From Komagataeibacter swingsii (GTDB taxonomy: Bacteria; Pseudomonadota; Alphaproteobacteria; Acetobacterales; Acetobacteraceae), in assembly GCF_003207895.1 (NCBI RefSeq), contig NZ_NKUB01000006.1, positions 1 to 64,000 of the forward strand: a DNA stretch of 64,000 bases, in the 5' to 3' direction. The position numbers and the translations under genes were made by a program. Below are positions 14,944 to 23,266 of the stretch, piece by piece. Numbering within the stretch: position 1 is the stretch's first letter; each line of letters opens with the position of its first letter. Under the pieces are notes generated by a model that ran no database searches, had not been told where the DNA came from, and was given only the letters and a program-made list of their open reading frames with translations.

Positions 14944-16499
14944 ACATGCGAAATGAACCCGCGTATGCGCGTGCAGCGCGCACGGTTATGGGCGGGTGTC
15001 TCGATTGCCCGCATGGCGGCAAGGCGCACTTCCTCCGCCTTTGCCTGGCCATCGGGCGTGTTCAGCAGCCATTCGATCAGGTTGGGTATGTGGCGGCCAC
15101 TTTCTTCGAGGAAATGCACATTGGGGCGAAAGACCGGATGCGGCAGGCAGGGTTCGGATACCACCACGCTGCCATTGGCCATCGCCCCCTTGACGATGCG
15201 ATGCCACTCGAAAAATCCATAATCATCACGATGGATGTTCAGCGCGATACGGGAATGCCCCGCTACATGCGACGCTAGGCGTGACAGGGGGTTGTCCCGT
15301 GGGCTGCTGTCGATCGGGGTGGTGAATTTGCGGTAATAGAAGTAATTGCGGAACTGCGCGAAAAAGCCAGCATTGCGGGCGAAGAATTGCTCCCGGTGTT
15401 CGGACATGCCGCCAAAGAAACTGATGTCCAGTTGCCGGTCGGCAAAGGGGGTATGCCGATCAGGCCGGCTGCGGCACGCGGGTGGCAGGACGCGCACCAT
15501 GGCATGCTGCATGTCGCCTTTTTGCAGGTAATCCCGTTCAGCGCCGATATTGGGGGTGAAATGGATGGCGGGCAGTCCGGCCTGCCGGAAGCTTTCCGCC
15601 ATCTGGTGACAGATATCGATCACGCCTGCCGCCATCAGCAGGAAGGGAATGCCCCGTTCGAACCACAGCGTTTGTGGCTGTTCGGTGTTGAACATGATGG
15701 CGTCACGGATAATGGTTCCCGTGGCCCAGTCCTGGCCCTGTCCCAGATGGAAGAATTCATGCGGGGCCACGAAAATGCACAGTTCGGGCCGGTCATCGGG
15801 GTTGGTGGTTTCATCCAGCAGAACACAGTCCAGCCCGCTTTCGCGCAAGGTCGTGCATAGGTCGGATGCGATTTCATGGATGAATACATTCCCGCGGGAA
15901 TTGTAAAAGACCCCGATACTGTCGGGCACCAGCCCATCGGGGGCAATGTAGTCCGCATCATCCAGTCCCTTGGCCGCGCATAACGCGCCCAGCGTCCGGG
16001 AGACATGCAGGGCGCCGAAAATACGCCGCCCTTCCGGCACGCCATACAGCAGGGCATGTTCGGCCATGTCCGTGGTCGCACGTTCAATGTCGCGGTTGAT
16101 GTCGTGATAGAGATCAGGGACGAAGAACGGCAGTTGTTCCAGCGTCCTTGCGCCAATGCTCAGGTCTTCCAGATGGAAGCGGGGCAACAGCCCATGATGG
16201 GCGATATGGCAGCCACCATGTGTTTTCAGGAAATGGACGAAGGGATTGCGGTTGTTGGCGCCCGCATCGGGATACTGGCGCAGGTATGACGCGGGACGGA
16301 AATTGCGGTTGGGCTGGCGTCCTTCCCGGAAGCCGTACCGGACGTAGTGGAGCAGGGGGCCAATTTTCGACCCGGCGACATCCTGATGCACCGACAGGTA
16401 GAAATCAGCATCGAACAGACCTGATTTTTCTATGGTTTCAAGATCCTGCTGCTCGGTCGGGGTCAATGCCAGGGGCGGCTCCACGGACAATGTCTTCAC
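14922..16499 (-). CDS. Large polysaccharide-cluster protein with glycosyltransferase-like C-terminus
   Basis: This 525-residue protein opens with the pattern LFDADFYLSVHQDVAGSKIG, LLHYVRYGFREGRQPNRNF, a repeat common at the N-terminus of large glycosyltransferase and rhamnan-synthesis proteins. The rest (GVFYNSRGNVFIHEIASDLC, then HFTPNIGAERDYLQKGD, and NIHRDDYGFFEWHRIVKGAM) resembles GT-B proteins with a CgeB-like C-terminal half. It is the first gene of the minus-strand glycosyltransferase operon and overlaps the next by 22 bp. Exact chemistry is uncertain; a role in surface glycan assembly is inferred from context. Confidence 0.65.
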   Translation of the reverse strand: MKTLSVEPPLALTPTEQQDLETIEKSGLFDADFYLSVHQDVAGSKIGPLLHYVRYGFREGRQPNRNFRPASYLRQYPDAGANNRNPFVHFLKTHGGCHIAHHGLLPRFHLEDLSIGARTLEQLPFFVPDLYHDINRDIERATTDMAEHALLYGVPEGRRIFGALHVSRTLGALCAAKGLDDADYIAPDGLVPDSIGVFYNSRGNVFIHEIASDLCTTLRESGLDCVLLDETTNPDDRPELCIFVAPHEFFHLGQGQDWATGTIIRDAIMFNTEQPQTLWFERGIPFLLMAAGVIDICHQMAESFRQAGLPAIHFTPNIGAERDYLQKGDMQHAMVRVLPPACRSRPDRHTPFADRQLDISFFGGMSEHREQFFARNAGFFAQFRNYFYYRKFTTPIDSSPRDNPLSRLASHVAGHSRIALNIHRDDYGFFEWHRIVKGAMANGSVVVSEPCLPHPVFRPNVHFLEESGRHIPNLIEWLLNTPDGQAKAEEVRLAAMRAIETPAHNRARCTRIRGFISHVWSTPEA

Positions 16500-16573
16500 C
16501 TTGGCTGGGGCGGGATGGGATAACGGGTGGCAAGACCGCCGGGCGGGCGTGCACAGTCATTCTGCTAGGGCAG

Positions 16574-16590
16574 ATCAATTAATAATTGAT
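16574..16590. promoter_or_regulatory. AT-rich palindrome upstream of glycosyltransferase operon
   Basis: ATCAATT (16574-16580), AAT, AATTGAT (16584-16590) is a perfect palindrome 75 bp before the first gene of the minus-strand operon (start 16499). It could be an operator or part of a promoter. It stands out from the GC-rich surroundings; its function is unproven. Confidence 0.35.
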
Positions 16591-16721
16591 TATCCGGCTC
16601 GCCTCTTTTTTACCCGGATTGCCGGTGAAGCGTGGGGTACGGGGCCTACCCGTATCGCCCTGTCGGCAAGCCGGTGGCGTGGACACGGCCCGCCCAGGGC
16701 ATGGTCCTGACCGGCGGGCTG

Positions 16722-17441
16722 CTAGATGACAATCAGGCCAAGCGAGATGGCCCTGAGCACGGTCGTGACGCGGTTGGTGCATTCCAGCTTGCGCTGTGCG
16801 TTCTTGAGATGGAATTTTACGGTATTTTCATTCAGCGTCAGGATGTCCGCGATATCCACCGTCGTCCTGCCATTCGCCACCCATGACAGGCATTCGCATT
16901 CGCGCTGCGTCAGCAGGGGGATCTCGGATTCCGGCTGCGCGGTCAGGTAATGGTAGTGCTGGTAATATTGCATGGTCAGCATTGCAAGCGCCGCCTGCAC
17001 GCGCCGCGACACCATCCTGCGCGCGCGTTGTCCGAAATTGACCAGGAAGACCGAAGAATCCGGTCCATGGATCGGCATGACAAATCCATCCAGCAGGCCC
17101 AGGTCATGCATGTCGGCGACCAGTATTTTTTCCTGCTTCCTTACCGGGTCGCATGCATGCCACCCAAACCCGGTGTGGCTGGTCATGGCACGACGCAGTA
17201 CCGGGTCCACCCGCCCGTAATTGCTGTCCATATAATGACTGGTCCAGTGGGTCGGATAGCTGGATGTCGTGGGACGCAGCCCACCGGGCTGGAATTTCCT
17301 GATGATCCCAGCGACGCAGTAGAAATCCCCGATCTGGCTGACGGCTTTGTGGAACTGGGCAGCCAGTTCGTCCACGGTGCACGTATTCAGCATCGCTTCC
17401 AGCGTATCCATGGCCTGGCTGTTAAAAAGGTCGCGCTTCAA
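16722..17441 (-). CDS. LuxR-type regulator with autoinducer-binding domain (LuxR solo)
   Basis: The 239-residue protein has an N-terminal acyl-homoserine-lactone-binding domain with the key positions of the TraR/LuxR pocket: Trp66, Tyr70, Asp79, Pro80 and Trp94 (HWTSHYMDSN, GRVDP, GFGW). Its C-terminal GerE-type helix-turn-helix starts at about residue 176 (LTQRECECLSWVANGRTTVD, then ENTVKFHLKNAQRKL). It would bind DNA in response to a quorum signal. No luxI-like synthase is in the window, so it is a solo here or its synthase lies elsewhere. It lies downstream of the glycosyltransferase operon's promoter region, on the same strand. Confidence 0.88.
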   Translation of the reverse strand: MKRDLFNSQAMDTLEAMLNTCTVDELAAQFHKAVSQIGDFYCVAGIIRKFQPGGLRPTTSSYPTHWTSHYMDSNYGRVDPVLRRAMTSHTGFGWHACDPVRKQEKILVADMHDLGLLDGFVMPIHGPDSSVFLVNFGQRARRMVSRRVQAALAMLTMQYYQHYHYLTAQPESEIPLLTQRECECLSWVANGRTTVDIADILTLNENTVKFHLKNAQRKLECTNRVTTVLRAISLGLIVI

Positions 17442-17966
17442 AAAACCGTATCCTGCAATCAGTCTGGTTATGAAACAATCTGCTCCAGCAGGCCTATCAT
17501 ACCCACGGATGTGATACCAATACCCGGTGATGCGCGATGGGGAGATACCAGCAACCCGGCGCGATCAGCGGTTTGCGGGACGGCAAGGCGGCCATTCACG
17601 CCTGAGGACATGATCGGCGCCGATGACCGCCCGCAGGGGAAAGATGGCCCCTATGCCCTGTCCGGCCGGGCATGCCGGTGCATTCCGGACAGACCGGGCG
17701 GGATGACCGGCTGTGCATGAAGGCTGTCCGCCGGATTGCGCGTATGTGATCCCAAGCCGCGCGGGGCGGGGTTTGGTACGTGTGGCGCGGCGGATGCGCA
17801 ACGCAGGCCCCCGGCCCGCGCATGTTGCCGCCCGGGCCATGTCAGGCAGGTTAAGGGCATGACACGTATGGCCTGTGGCAGGCTCCCCTTTTTTTGACGC
17901 TGCCGAAAATTAATTCTAACATTACGCCTTTACCGTTTTAACCATTTCTGTTTTCGGTCAGGTTAT
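17442..17966. other. Intergenic region between divergent luxR and GT2 genes
   Basis: About 525 bp without a convincing gene; the short frames here have poor codon use. It must hold the luxR promoter on the left and the promoter of the 17967 operon on the right, where the sequence becomes AT-rich (17880-17960). A short symmetrical CTGCTCCAGCAG lies at 17482-17493 near the luxR start. I see no RNA gene or clear hairpin terminator. Confidence 0.5.
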
Positions 17967-18938
17967 ATGAATTCCCAGCCGCCTTCGCTGCCGCGTCTTG
18001 CCATTATCGTTCCCTGTTACAATGAATCGGAAGTCTTTTCTTACTGCCTGACGGAACTGGGCGGCTATCTTGACAGGTTGATTGGCGACGGGATGGTCAG
18101 TCCCGGCAGTTACCTGTTATTTGTGGATGATGGCAGCCGCGATGATACATGGCGGCAGATCAGTAACGCAATCCGGGTCCATGCCCATGTCCGTGGCCTG
18201 AAACTGTCATGCAACAAGGGCCACCAGGCCGCGCTGCTGACAGGTCTGGCCAATGCCGATAACGCCGATGCCATTGTCAGTATCGATGCTGATCTGCAGG
18301 ATGACATCAATGCCATCGGGGAAATGGTAAAGTCTTATGCAGCCGGACATGATGTCGTGTACGGGGTGCGGGCTTCGCGCCAGACGGATACGGCCTTCAA
18401 GCGCATGACGGCGGAGGTTTTCTACCGGCTCATGACCGTGATGGGGGTCAAGCAGGTCTTCAACCATGCCGATTTCCGTCTTTTAAGCTGCCGGGCGCGT
18501 GATGCGCTGCTGGAATATCATGAACGTAATATCTATATCCGCGGCCTTGTGCCACTGATCGGTTTCCCGTCGGCAGAAGTCTATTACGACCGTAAGGAAC
18601 GCACGGCGGGCGTTTCCAAATACCCGTTGCACAAGATGATGGCGCTGGCGCTGGAAGGTATTACTTCCATGACCGTCATGCCGCTGCGGATCATTACGCT
18701 GACTGGTTTCATCATCAGTGCCACCGCCATCATGGCAATCATGGCGGTGCTGATCAACAAGATGATAGGCAATCCCATTCAGGGCTGGGCTTCGGTTATT
18801 GTCGCCCTGTTCTTCATGGGTGGGGTACAGATGCTTTGCCTCGGGATCATTGGGGAATATCTGGGCAAGATATATCTGGAAACCAAGCGGCGTCCCCGTT
18901 CCCATATTGAAGAAAAAGCGGGTTTCAATAACTCATAG
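17967..18938 (+). CDS. GtrB/DPM1-like polyprenyl-phosphate glycosyltransferase
   Basis: The 323-residue GT2 protein has LAIIVPCYNESEVFSYCL, FVDDGSRDDTWRQI (about residue 51), IVSIDADLQDDINAIGEM and VYGVRASRQTDTAFKR. Two C-terminal membrane helices follow (about residues 235-258 and 268-290). This is the ArnC/GtrB/DPM1 family, which transfers a sugar from a nucleotide donor to undecaprenyl phosphate on the inner face of the membrane. It heads an operon with a PIG-V-like membrane transferase 55 bp downstream, the usual partner that uses the lipid-linked sugar outside. Codon use is noticeably AT-richer than the core genes. Confidence 0.9.
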   Translation: MNSQPPSLPRLAIIVPCYNESEVFSYCLTELGGYLDRLIGDGMVSPGSYLLFVDDGSRDDTWRQISNAIRVHAHVRGLKLSCNKGHQAALLTGLANADNADAIVSIDADLQDDINAIGEMVKSYAAGHDVVYGVRASRQTDTAFKRMTAEVFYRLMTVMGVKQVFNHADFRLLSCRARDALLEYHERNIYIRGLVPLIGFPSAEVYYDRKERTAGVSKYPLHKMMALALEGITSMTVMPLRIITLTGFIISATAIMAIMAVLINKMIGNPIQGWASVIVALFFMGGVQMLCLGIIGEYLGKIYLETKRRPRSHIEEKAGFNNS

Positions 18939-18993
18939 TTATTATGTGCCAGGGAGACGACATATGCCCATTGCGTGAAAAACAGGAAAAAAC

Positions 18994-20142
18994 ATGAAGC
19001 GCCATTTTCTGGATTTTAAAGAATATATCGACAGGAATAACTTGGCGTTTCTTGTTTTTATTTTCACGTTGTGTGGCCTTAATTTTGGTTTTCTTTCCGT
19101 GCTTTCCCTTTTGTCCCATTCTGGCGGCATCGTACAGGCGACATGCCAGTGGGACTGCAGATGGTACACGGGTATCGTCCGCCATGGTTACGAACGGCTG
19201 CCAAACTTGCACGGTCATGATGGCCTGACACAGGCAAACTGGGCCTTTTTTCCACTCTATCCCCTGGTGTCGCAGGCGGTACGGATGGGCCTGCATATCA
19301 GTGCGCTGTGGGCGGAACTATCGGTTAACCTGTTACTGTGGCCGGTGCTAATTTACCTGTGTTACCAGGAGCTTGCGGCCCGTGCGGTTGAACTGGACCG
19401 GATTGGCTTCGCCCTTTTCTGTATTATATATCCTTTTAATATCTGGTACACGTCACAGTATTCGGAAGCCGTCTATGGTGTACTCCTGGTCGGCACGCTG
19501 CTCCTGCTCCGCAAGAACCATATGGCATGGGCGGCGCTTGCCTGTTTCCTGCTTAGTCTTTCCCGTCCAACCGGGTTCCCCGCCGCAGTCATGATTGCGG
19601 GCTGGTGGTTTTTCAGGCGCACCGGCATCACGCCCCGGACACGATCCATTGACTGGGGCCGTATGGCGGTTCCCGCGCAGGAAAGTTTCCTGCTGGTTTC
19701 CGCCGCCGGGGCGGGGCTGTCGGTGTTCGTGATCTATCTTTATCACCTTATGGGGGACGGGTTTGCGTTTTCGCATGTAGAAGTAGGATGGGAAAAGCAT
19801 TTCAGCTTTTTCCTGACCAATTTCATTGGTTCATTCCTGCAGGCAAAGAAAATAAAACTTGGTATCTATTTTATGGCTTCCTGCTATTTCATTTATGGAA
19901 TGCTTGTAAAAAAGTGGTACCTGAATTTTTCCATCATGGCCTTCATTGCCTTGATGGTAGGATCGACCGGCCTGGAATCAATCGAACGTTATGTCTTTTC
20001 AAACCCGCTGATGATTGAATTCCTGGCCTTCCTGACCCTGACGCAGGCACGGATCAGGCGCTGGTCAATCTTGACGCTCCTGTTTGCCCTGCATATCGTT
20101 GTTATCGAACTGTGGTTCCGTGGACATATCGCCCTTATTTAA
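18994..20142 (+). CDS. Multi-pass membrane glycosyltransferase, PIG-V/GT-C-like
   Basis: The 382-residue protein has about eight to ten hydrophobic helices. An extracytoplasmic loop after the first helix reads CQWDCRWYTGIVRHGYERLP, then TQANWAFFPLYPLVSQAVRM, resembling the WD...WY and FFPLYP motifs of PIG-V-type mannosyltransferases. Such GT-C enzymes use polyprenyl-phosphate sugars on the outer side of the membrane. This fits the GtrB-like enzyme encoded just upstream, so the pair probably decorates an envelope polymer or protein. Its TAA stop is immediately followed by the ATG of a 52-residue membrane protein. Confidence 0.75.
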   Translation: MKRHFLDFKEYIDRNNLAFLVFIFTLCGLNFGFLSVLSLLSHSGGIVQATCQWDCRWYTGIVRHGYERLPNLHGHDGLTQANWAFFPLYPLVSQAVRMGLHISALWAELSVNLLLWPVLIYLCYQELAARAVELDRIGFALFCIIYPFNIWYTSQYSEAVYGVLLVGTLLLLRKNHMAWAALACFLLSLSRPTGFPAAVMIAGWWFFRRTGITPRTRSIDWGRMAVPAQESFLLVSAAGAGLSVFVIYLYHLMGDGFAFSHVEVGWEKHFSFFLTNFIGSFLQAKKIKLGIYFMASCYFIYGMLVKKWYLNFSIMAFIALMVGSTGLESIERYVFSNPLMIEFLAFLTLTQARIRRWSILTLLFALHIVVIELWFRGHIALI

Positions 20143-20301
20143 ATGAAAAAATATACATATATTTCAATAATATTATTCGCATTCGATGTATTCGCCTTCA
20201 TCCTTGGCATGAAGCCACAGGTATCACCTGATTATCGGCATTATTATATTGATCATACCATGGACATGGAGACATATGTCCGGCATATGCTGAACGGATA
20301 A
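20143..20301 (+). CDS. Small single-pass membrane protein (52 aa) coupled to the GT-C gene
   Basis: The ATG at 20143 directly follows the TAA of the membrane transferase with no intervening base, a strong sign of translational reinitiation. The product has a hydrophobic N-terminal helix (YISIILFAFDVFAFILGM) and a polar tail rich in Tyr, His and Asp, ending YVRHMLNG. I do not recognise it. Size, position and topology suggest an accessory subunit or chaperone of the GT-C transferase. Confidence that it is expressed rests on the zero-gap coupling and on its sharing the low-GC codon use of the operon. Confidence 0.6.
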   Translation: MKKYTYISIILFAFDVFAFILGMKPQVSPDYRHYYIDHTMDMETYVRHMLNG

Positions 20302-20983
20302 GATACATGGTCATTACAGTATCGGTCAGGGGATCGGTGATTTCTTGCTGGGAATATGTGTAAAGATATCTGCTGACCTGGCATGTTTCCTGTCCCTGGC
20401 ATCCGTTCCCCGCCCTGTCGGGCAGGCGGGATATGCCATGACCGCCGGAGGCGGCCATCTCGACGCTTTTTCGGATTGCAGGCTGTTTGCCGGTCTGCCT
20501 TTTCAAAGGGCTTCCAGAGGCACCCATCCAGTTGCGCCAGCGCATGCCACAGAACGGCGACAGTAACCATTCTCGTTGACCGGGAACACGGTCAAGCCGG
20601 GCGCTTTGGGAGAGACCGGCGCGTCACCCTGATGGATCGCTCCGGCTTGGATACAGGCCCATGCCATCAGGGTTTGTCGCCCGATGGCATGGCCACTGTC
20701 GTCGTGGCGCGCGCATGATCTGTCATGATCCTGTCCGGGCTGGCGGGGATGACAGGGCAGGATGGCCGCGCCCTATCCTGTGCTGCCGCCTGAATGACGG
20801 GCCTGCGCCGGCATACGGGCCATGATTCATTTTGTTGTTATCGGCTGTAACATATATGGAAAACGATCTGTCCAGGTCAGGGCATAACCGGTTGCGGGCG
20901 TAGTGCGGCTGTGGCTCTCCCCTTCCGGTGCGCATTGCGGGATAGTGGGGCCGGACATAAGGCAGGCAGGAACGGGAGGGCAC
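20302..20983. other. Gene-free region holding a strong hairpin
   Basis: About 680 bp with no convincing ORF. The clearest structure is at 20659-20692, where a 10-bp perfect stem (20659-20668 with 20683-20692) extends by three more pairs past a bulged A around a TTTGTCG loop. A smaller GACCG/CGGTC hairpin is near 20578-20593. There is no T-run, so it is not a classic terminator. It may be a decayed gene or hold a small RNA. Confidence 0.4.
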
Positions 20984-22303
20984 GTGGCCACGCTGGAATG
21001 GGAGGGCAAGCACGCCGTCGCGGCCTGTCTGGAACGGATGCGCGCGGGCGTGCTGCGGGTTGATCCCGCCCTGTCCCGTGGGGCGCCGCCGGGGGGTGAC
21101 ATGGTCATCGTGGGGGATAATCTGGCGGCCCTTGGCGCGCTCATGCCCGGTCATGCGGGGCGGGTGGGCATGGTGCTGATCGATCCGCCCTACAATACCG
21201 GCCGGCGCGACTGGCTGTATGATGACAGCGCCAGTCATCCCGCCGCCCGGTACTGGCTGGAGGGCGTGCTGGGCACGCAGCGGGCGGGCAGCCTGTCACG
21301 ACAGGACCGCTGGCTGTGCCTCATGTATCCACGCCTGCTGCAACTGCGGCGGCTCATGGCGGAAAACGGCGTGATCGCCTGCTGTATCGATGACCGCGAA
21401 TACCCCCGCCTGCGCCTGCTGATGGAGGAGGTATTCGGAGCGGAGAATTTTCTGGCGACGTTTGTCTGGGTCAATACCGGCAATATCGACAACCACAGCC
21501 GCATCAAGACCAACCATGAATATGTTGTGGTGTTCGCGCGCGACGCCAGACGCTTCGTGCCCGGCCCGGTGCTAGCCCCGCAGGTGGGCGCGCGCAGCAA
21601 GCTGCGGCGGCCGGTCATCCGCAATACCATCATCAAGAACGGACCACGCAACCCGGTGTCCGACCTTGTGCTGCCTGCCGGCTTTCCCGCCCGTCTTGGC
21701 GATGGCGTCATTCCCATCCCCGCCGATCCCGGCTTCTGGCCGCGTTTTGACGTGCCGATCATGGTCAGGGATGGCCGTCTGGCACAGGCCGTGACCCTGC
21801 GCAGCGGGTGGAGTTCGCGCCGCCAGTGCGCGGCCTTCATCGCGGCGGGGTTTTGCGACATCATCGACCGGCAGGGCCTGAAAACCCGCTTTTACCTGAC
21901 CCCCAGCGGGGCGGTCTTCATGGAAAAGGACCGCCCGGCCCGGCCCAGCCATATCCTGACCGTGCTGGAGGGCATGGGAACGGTGCAGCAGGCCGCGGCC
22001 GAACTGGCGCAATGTGGCGTGCGTTTTGATTATCCCAAGCCGCTTTCACTGGTGACATACCTGCTGCGCGCGTTGTGTCCGGGTCCCGATGCCGTGGTGC
22101 TGGATGCCTTCGGCGGTTCAGGCACGACAGCGCAGGCCGTCATGGACCTGAACGCGGAAGATGGCGGCACGCGCCGCTTTGTCGTGATGGAAATGGATGA
22201 ACGGATCGCCACGACGGTGATACAGCCCCGGCTTGCGCACGTGCTGGCGCGGTATGCCCGACCGGGGGCGGGGTTCCGGTTCTGCCGGCTGGGAATGCCC
22301 TGA
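20984..22303 (+). CDS. Orphan adenine-specific DNA methyltransferase (beta class)
   Basis: Motif IV (MVLIDPPYNTGRRDWLYDDS) precedes motif I (VLDAFGGSGTTAQAVMDLN), the permuted order of beta-class N6-adenine or N4-cytosine methyltransferases of the Mod type. GENGVIACCIDDREY-like blocks and KTNHEYVVVFARD match type III Mod and related enzymes. A GTG at 20984 is chosen as start because GGGAGG precedes it; an upstream in-frame ATG at 20903 lacks a ribosome-binding site. About 440 residues. No restriction subunit lies in the window, so it may act in epigenetic regulation. The target site is unknown. Confidence 0.82.
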   Translation: MATLEWEGKHAVAACLERMRAGVLRVDPALSRGAPPGGDMVIVGDNLAALGALMPGHAGRVGMVLIDPPYNTGRRDWLYDDSASHPAARYWLEGVLGTQRAGSLSRQDRWLCLMYPRLLQLRRLMAENGVIACCIDDREYPRLRLLMEEVFGAENFLATFVWVNTGNIDNHSRIKTNHEYVVVFARDARRFVPGPVLAPQVGARSKLRRPVIRNTIIKNGPRNPVSDLVLPAGFPARLGDGVIPIPADPGFWPRFDVPIMVRDGRLAQAVTLRSGWSSRRQCAAFIAAGFCDIIDRQGLKTRFYLTPSGAVFMEKDRPARPSHILTVLEGMGTVQQAAAELAQCGVRFDYPKPLSLVTYLLRALCPGPDAVVLDAFGGSGTTAQAVMDLNAEDGGTRRFVVMEMDERIATTVIQPRLAHVLARYARPGAGFRFCRLGMP

Positions 22304-22337
22304 ATGGCATCGCCAGGCCATTCACGGATGGAATGGA

Positions 22338-22380
22338 CGTTTTCGGGGGCGCCTTTTTTCAAAAAGGTGGCGATCCTGGC
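22338..22380 (-). repeat. Dispersed two-hairpin repeat, copy D (half element)
   Basis: Only the GCCGCC-type hairpin half is recognisable: GGCGCCTTTTTTCAAAAAGGTG around 22349-22371, with the preceding GTTTTCGGG corresponding to one outer arm. The AAGCTT hairpin half is lost. It lies 35 bp past the stop of the methyltransferase gene. Confidence 0.6.
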
Positions 22381-22535
22381 CGGGGGCAGGGAATATATCC
22401 CTGCATGACAGCAATATGCCGGCTCTGCTAATATGGCCGGGTGGAAAAACGGCCCTGTCTGCAAGGGGCAGGAAACTGCCCGGCGCATGATGCATTCCTG
22501 TCAGGGCGGGTCATACAGTCGGGGAGAAGCGGTGG

Positions 22536-23213
22536 ATGATCATCTATCATCCGGTGCAGGCGCTGGAGCGTACGGGTCTATGGGCGTTCATGCGGCGGCA
22601 CCGGTGGATGTGCATGGCCCTGCCGGTCCTGCTGTGCCTGGTGGCCGGCTTTGGCGGCTACCTGAGCTGGAGCAGCCATAGCGATGCCAATTTCGTCAGG
22701 CATAACGTCCTGATGAAGCATTCACAGGAAGAGGCAGCCTACGCCCGGCAGGTGGCGGATTATGATGCGACGATCATCCGTGACCGCCGTGTGTTCCTTG
22801 ATATCACGCGCGCCGATTTCGCCCGCATCGCCCCCCCGGCACAGATGGCGTGGCTTTTGCAGGAATATCGCAAATTCGATATCAGTCGTGTCAAGCTCTA
22901 TGACGGGCATGAAACACGTCCCTTTGTTCCCGCCCCCTGTTCCGTGCCGCTCTGCTTCGTCCCGATCTTTGTCGAGGAACTGCATGATGACCCCGTAAAC
23001 CACACCAAATACGTGCAGGTGGGTGCGCTGGAAGACATGTCGCGCACGCTGATTATCGACGCCGAGCAGTTCTGGCGCCTGCGCAAGCTGGTCATTCGTG
23101 TCGATGCCATCCTGTTCGCCGCCAAACGTCAGGAAATAGCCGATTTTGAAAAGACAATGCAGCTGCGTGATTCGCTGGACATGCTGCGCGCGGCGTCACA
23201 GAAGGTCCACTAA
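22536..23213 (+). CDS. Hypothetical membrane-anchored protein upstream of manC
   Basis: I do not recognise this 225-residue protein. It has one N-terminal membrane helix (WMCMALPVLLCLVAGFGGYL, about residues 24-43), then a periplasmic or cytoplasmic domain. That domain has two cysteines in PAPCSVPLCFVPIFVEEL and a helical C-terminus (LFAAKRQEIADFEKTMQLRD). The start at 22536 has GGGGAGAA at ideal distance. It precedes manC by 53 bp on the same strand, so a link to envelope polysaccharide synthesis is possible, but nothing in the sequence proves it. Confidence 0.65.
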   Translation: MIIYHPVQALERTGLWAFMRRHRWMCMALPVLLCLVAGFGGYLSWSSHSDANFVRHNVLMKHSQEEAAYARQVADYDATIIRDRRVFLDITRADFARIAPPAQMAWLLQEYRKFDISRVKLYDGHETRPFVPAPCSVPLCFVPIFVEELHDDPVNHTKYVQVGALEDMSRTLIIDAEQFWRLRKLVIRVDAILFAAKRQEIADFEKTMQLRDSLDMLRAASQKVH

Positions 23214-23266
23214 GCGTTTCCGGCGGCCCGCACCATACCCCGGTTACCGGTTTTTCAGGAGTGAGA

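Noticed and set aside
20470-20530. Possible ninth copy of the two-hairpin repeat
   Set aside because: A few words resemble the repeat (CTGCCTTTTCAAAGGGCTTCC), but the hairpins do not pair and the outer arms are missing.
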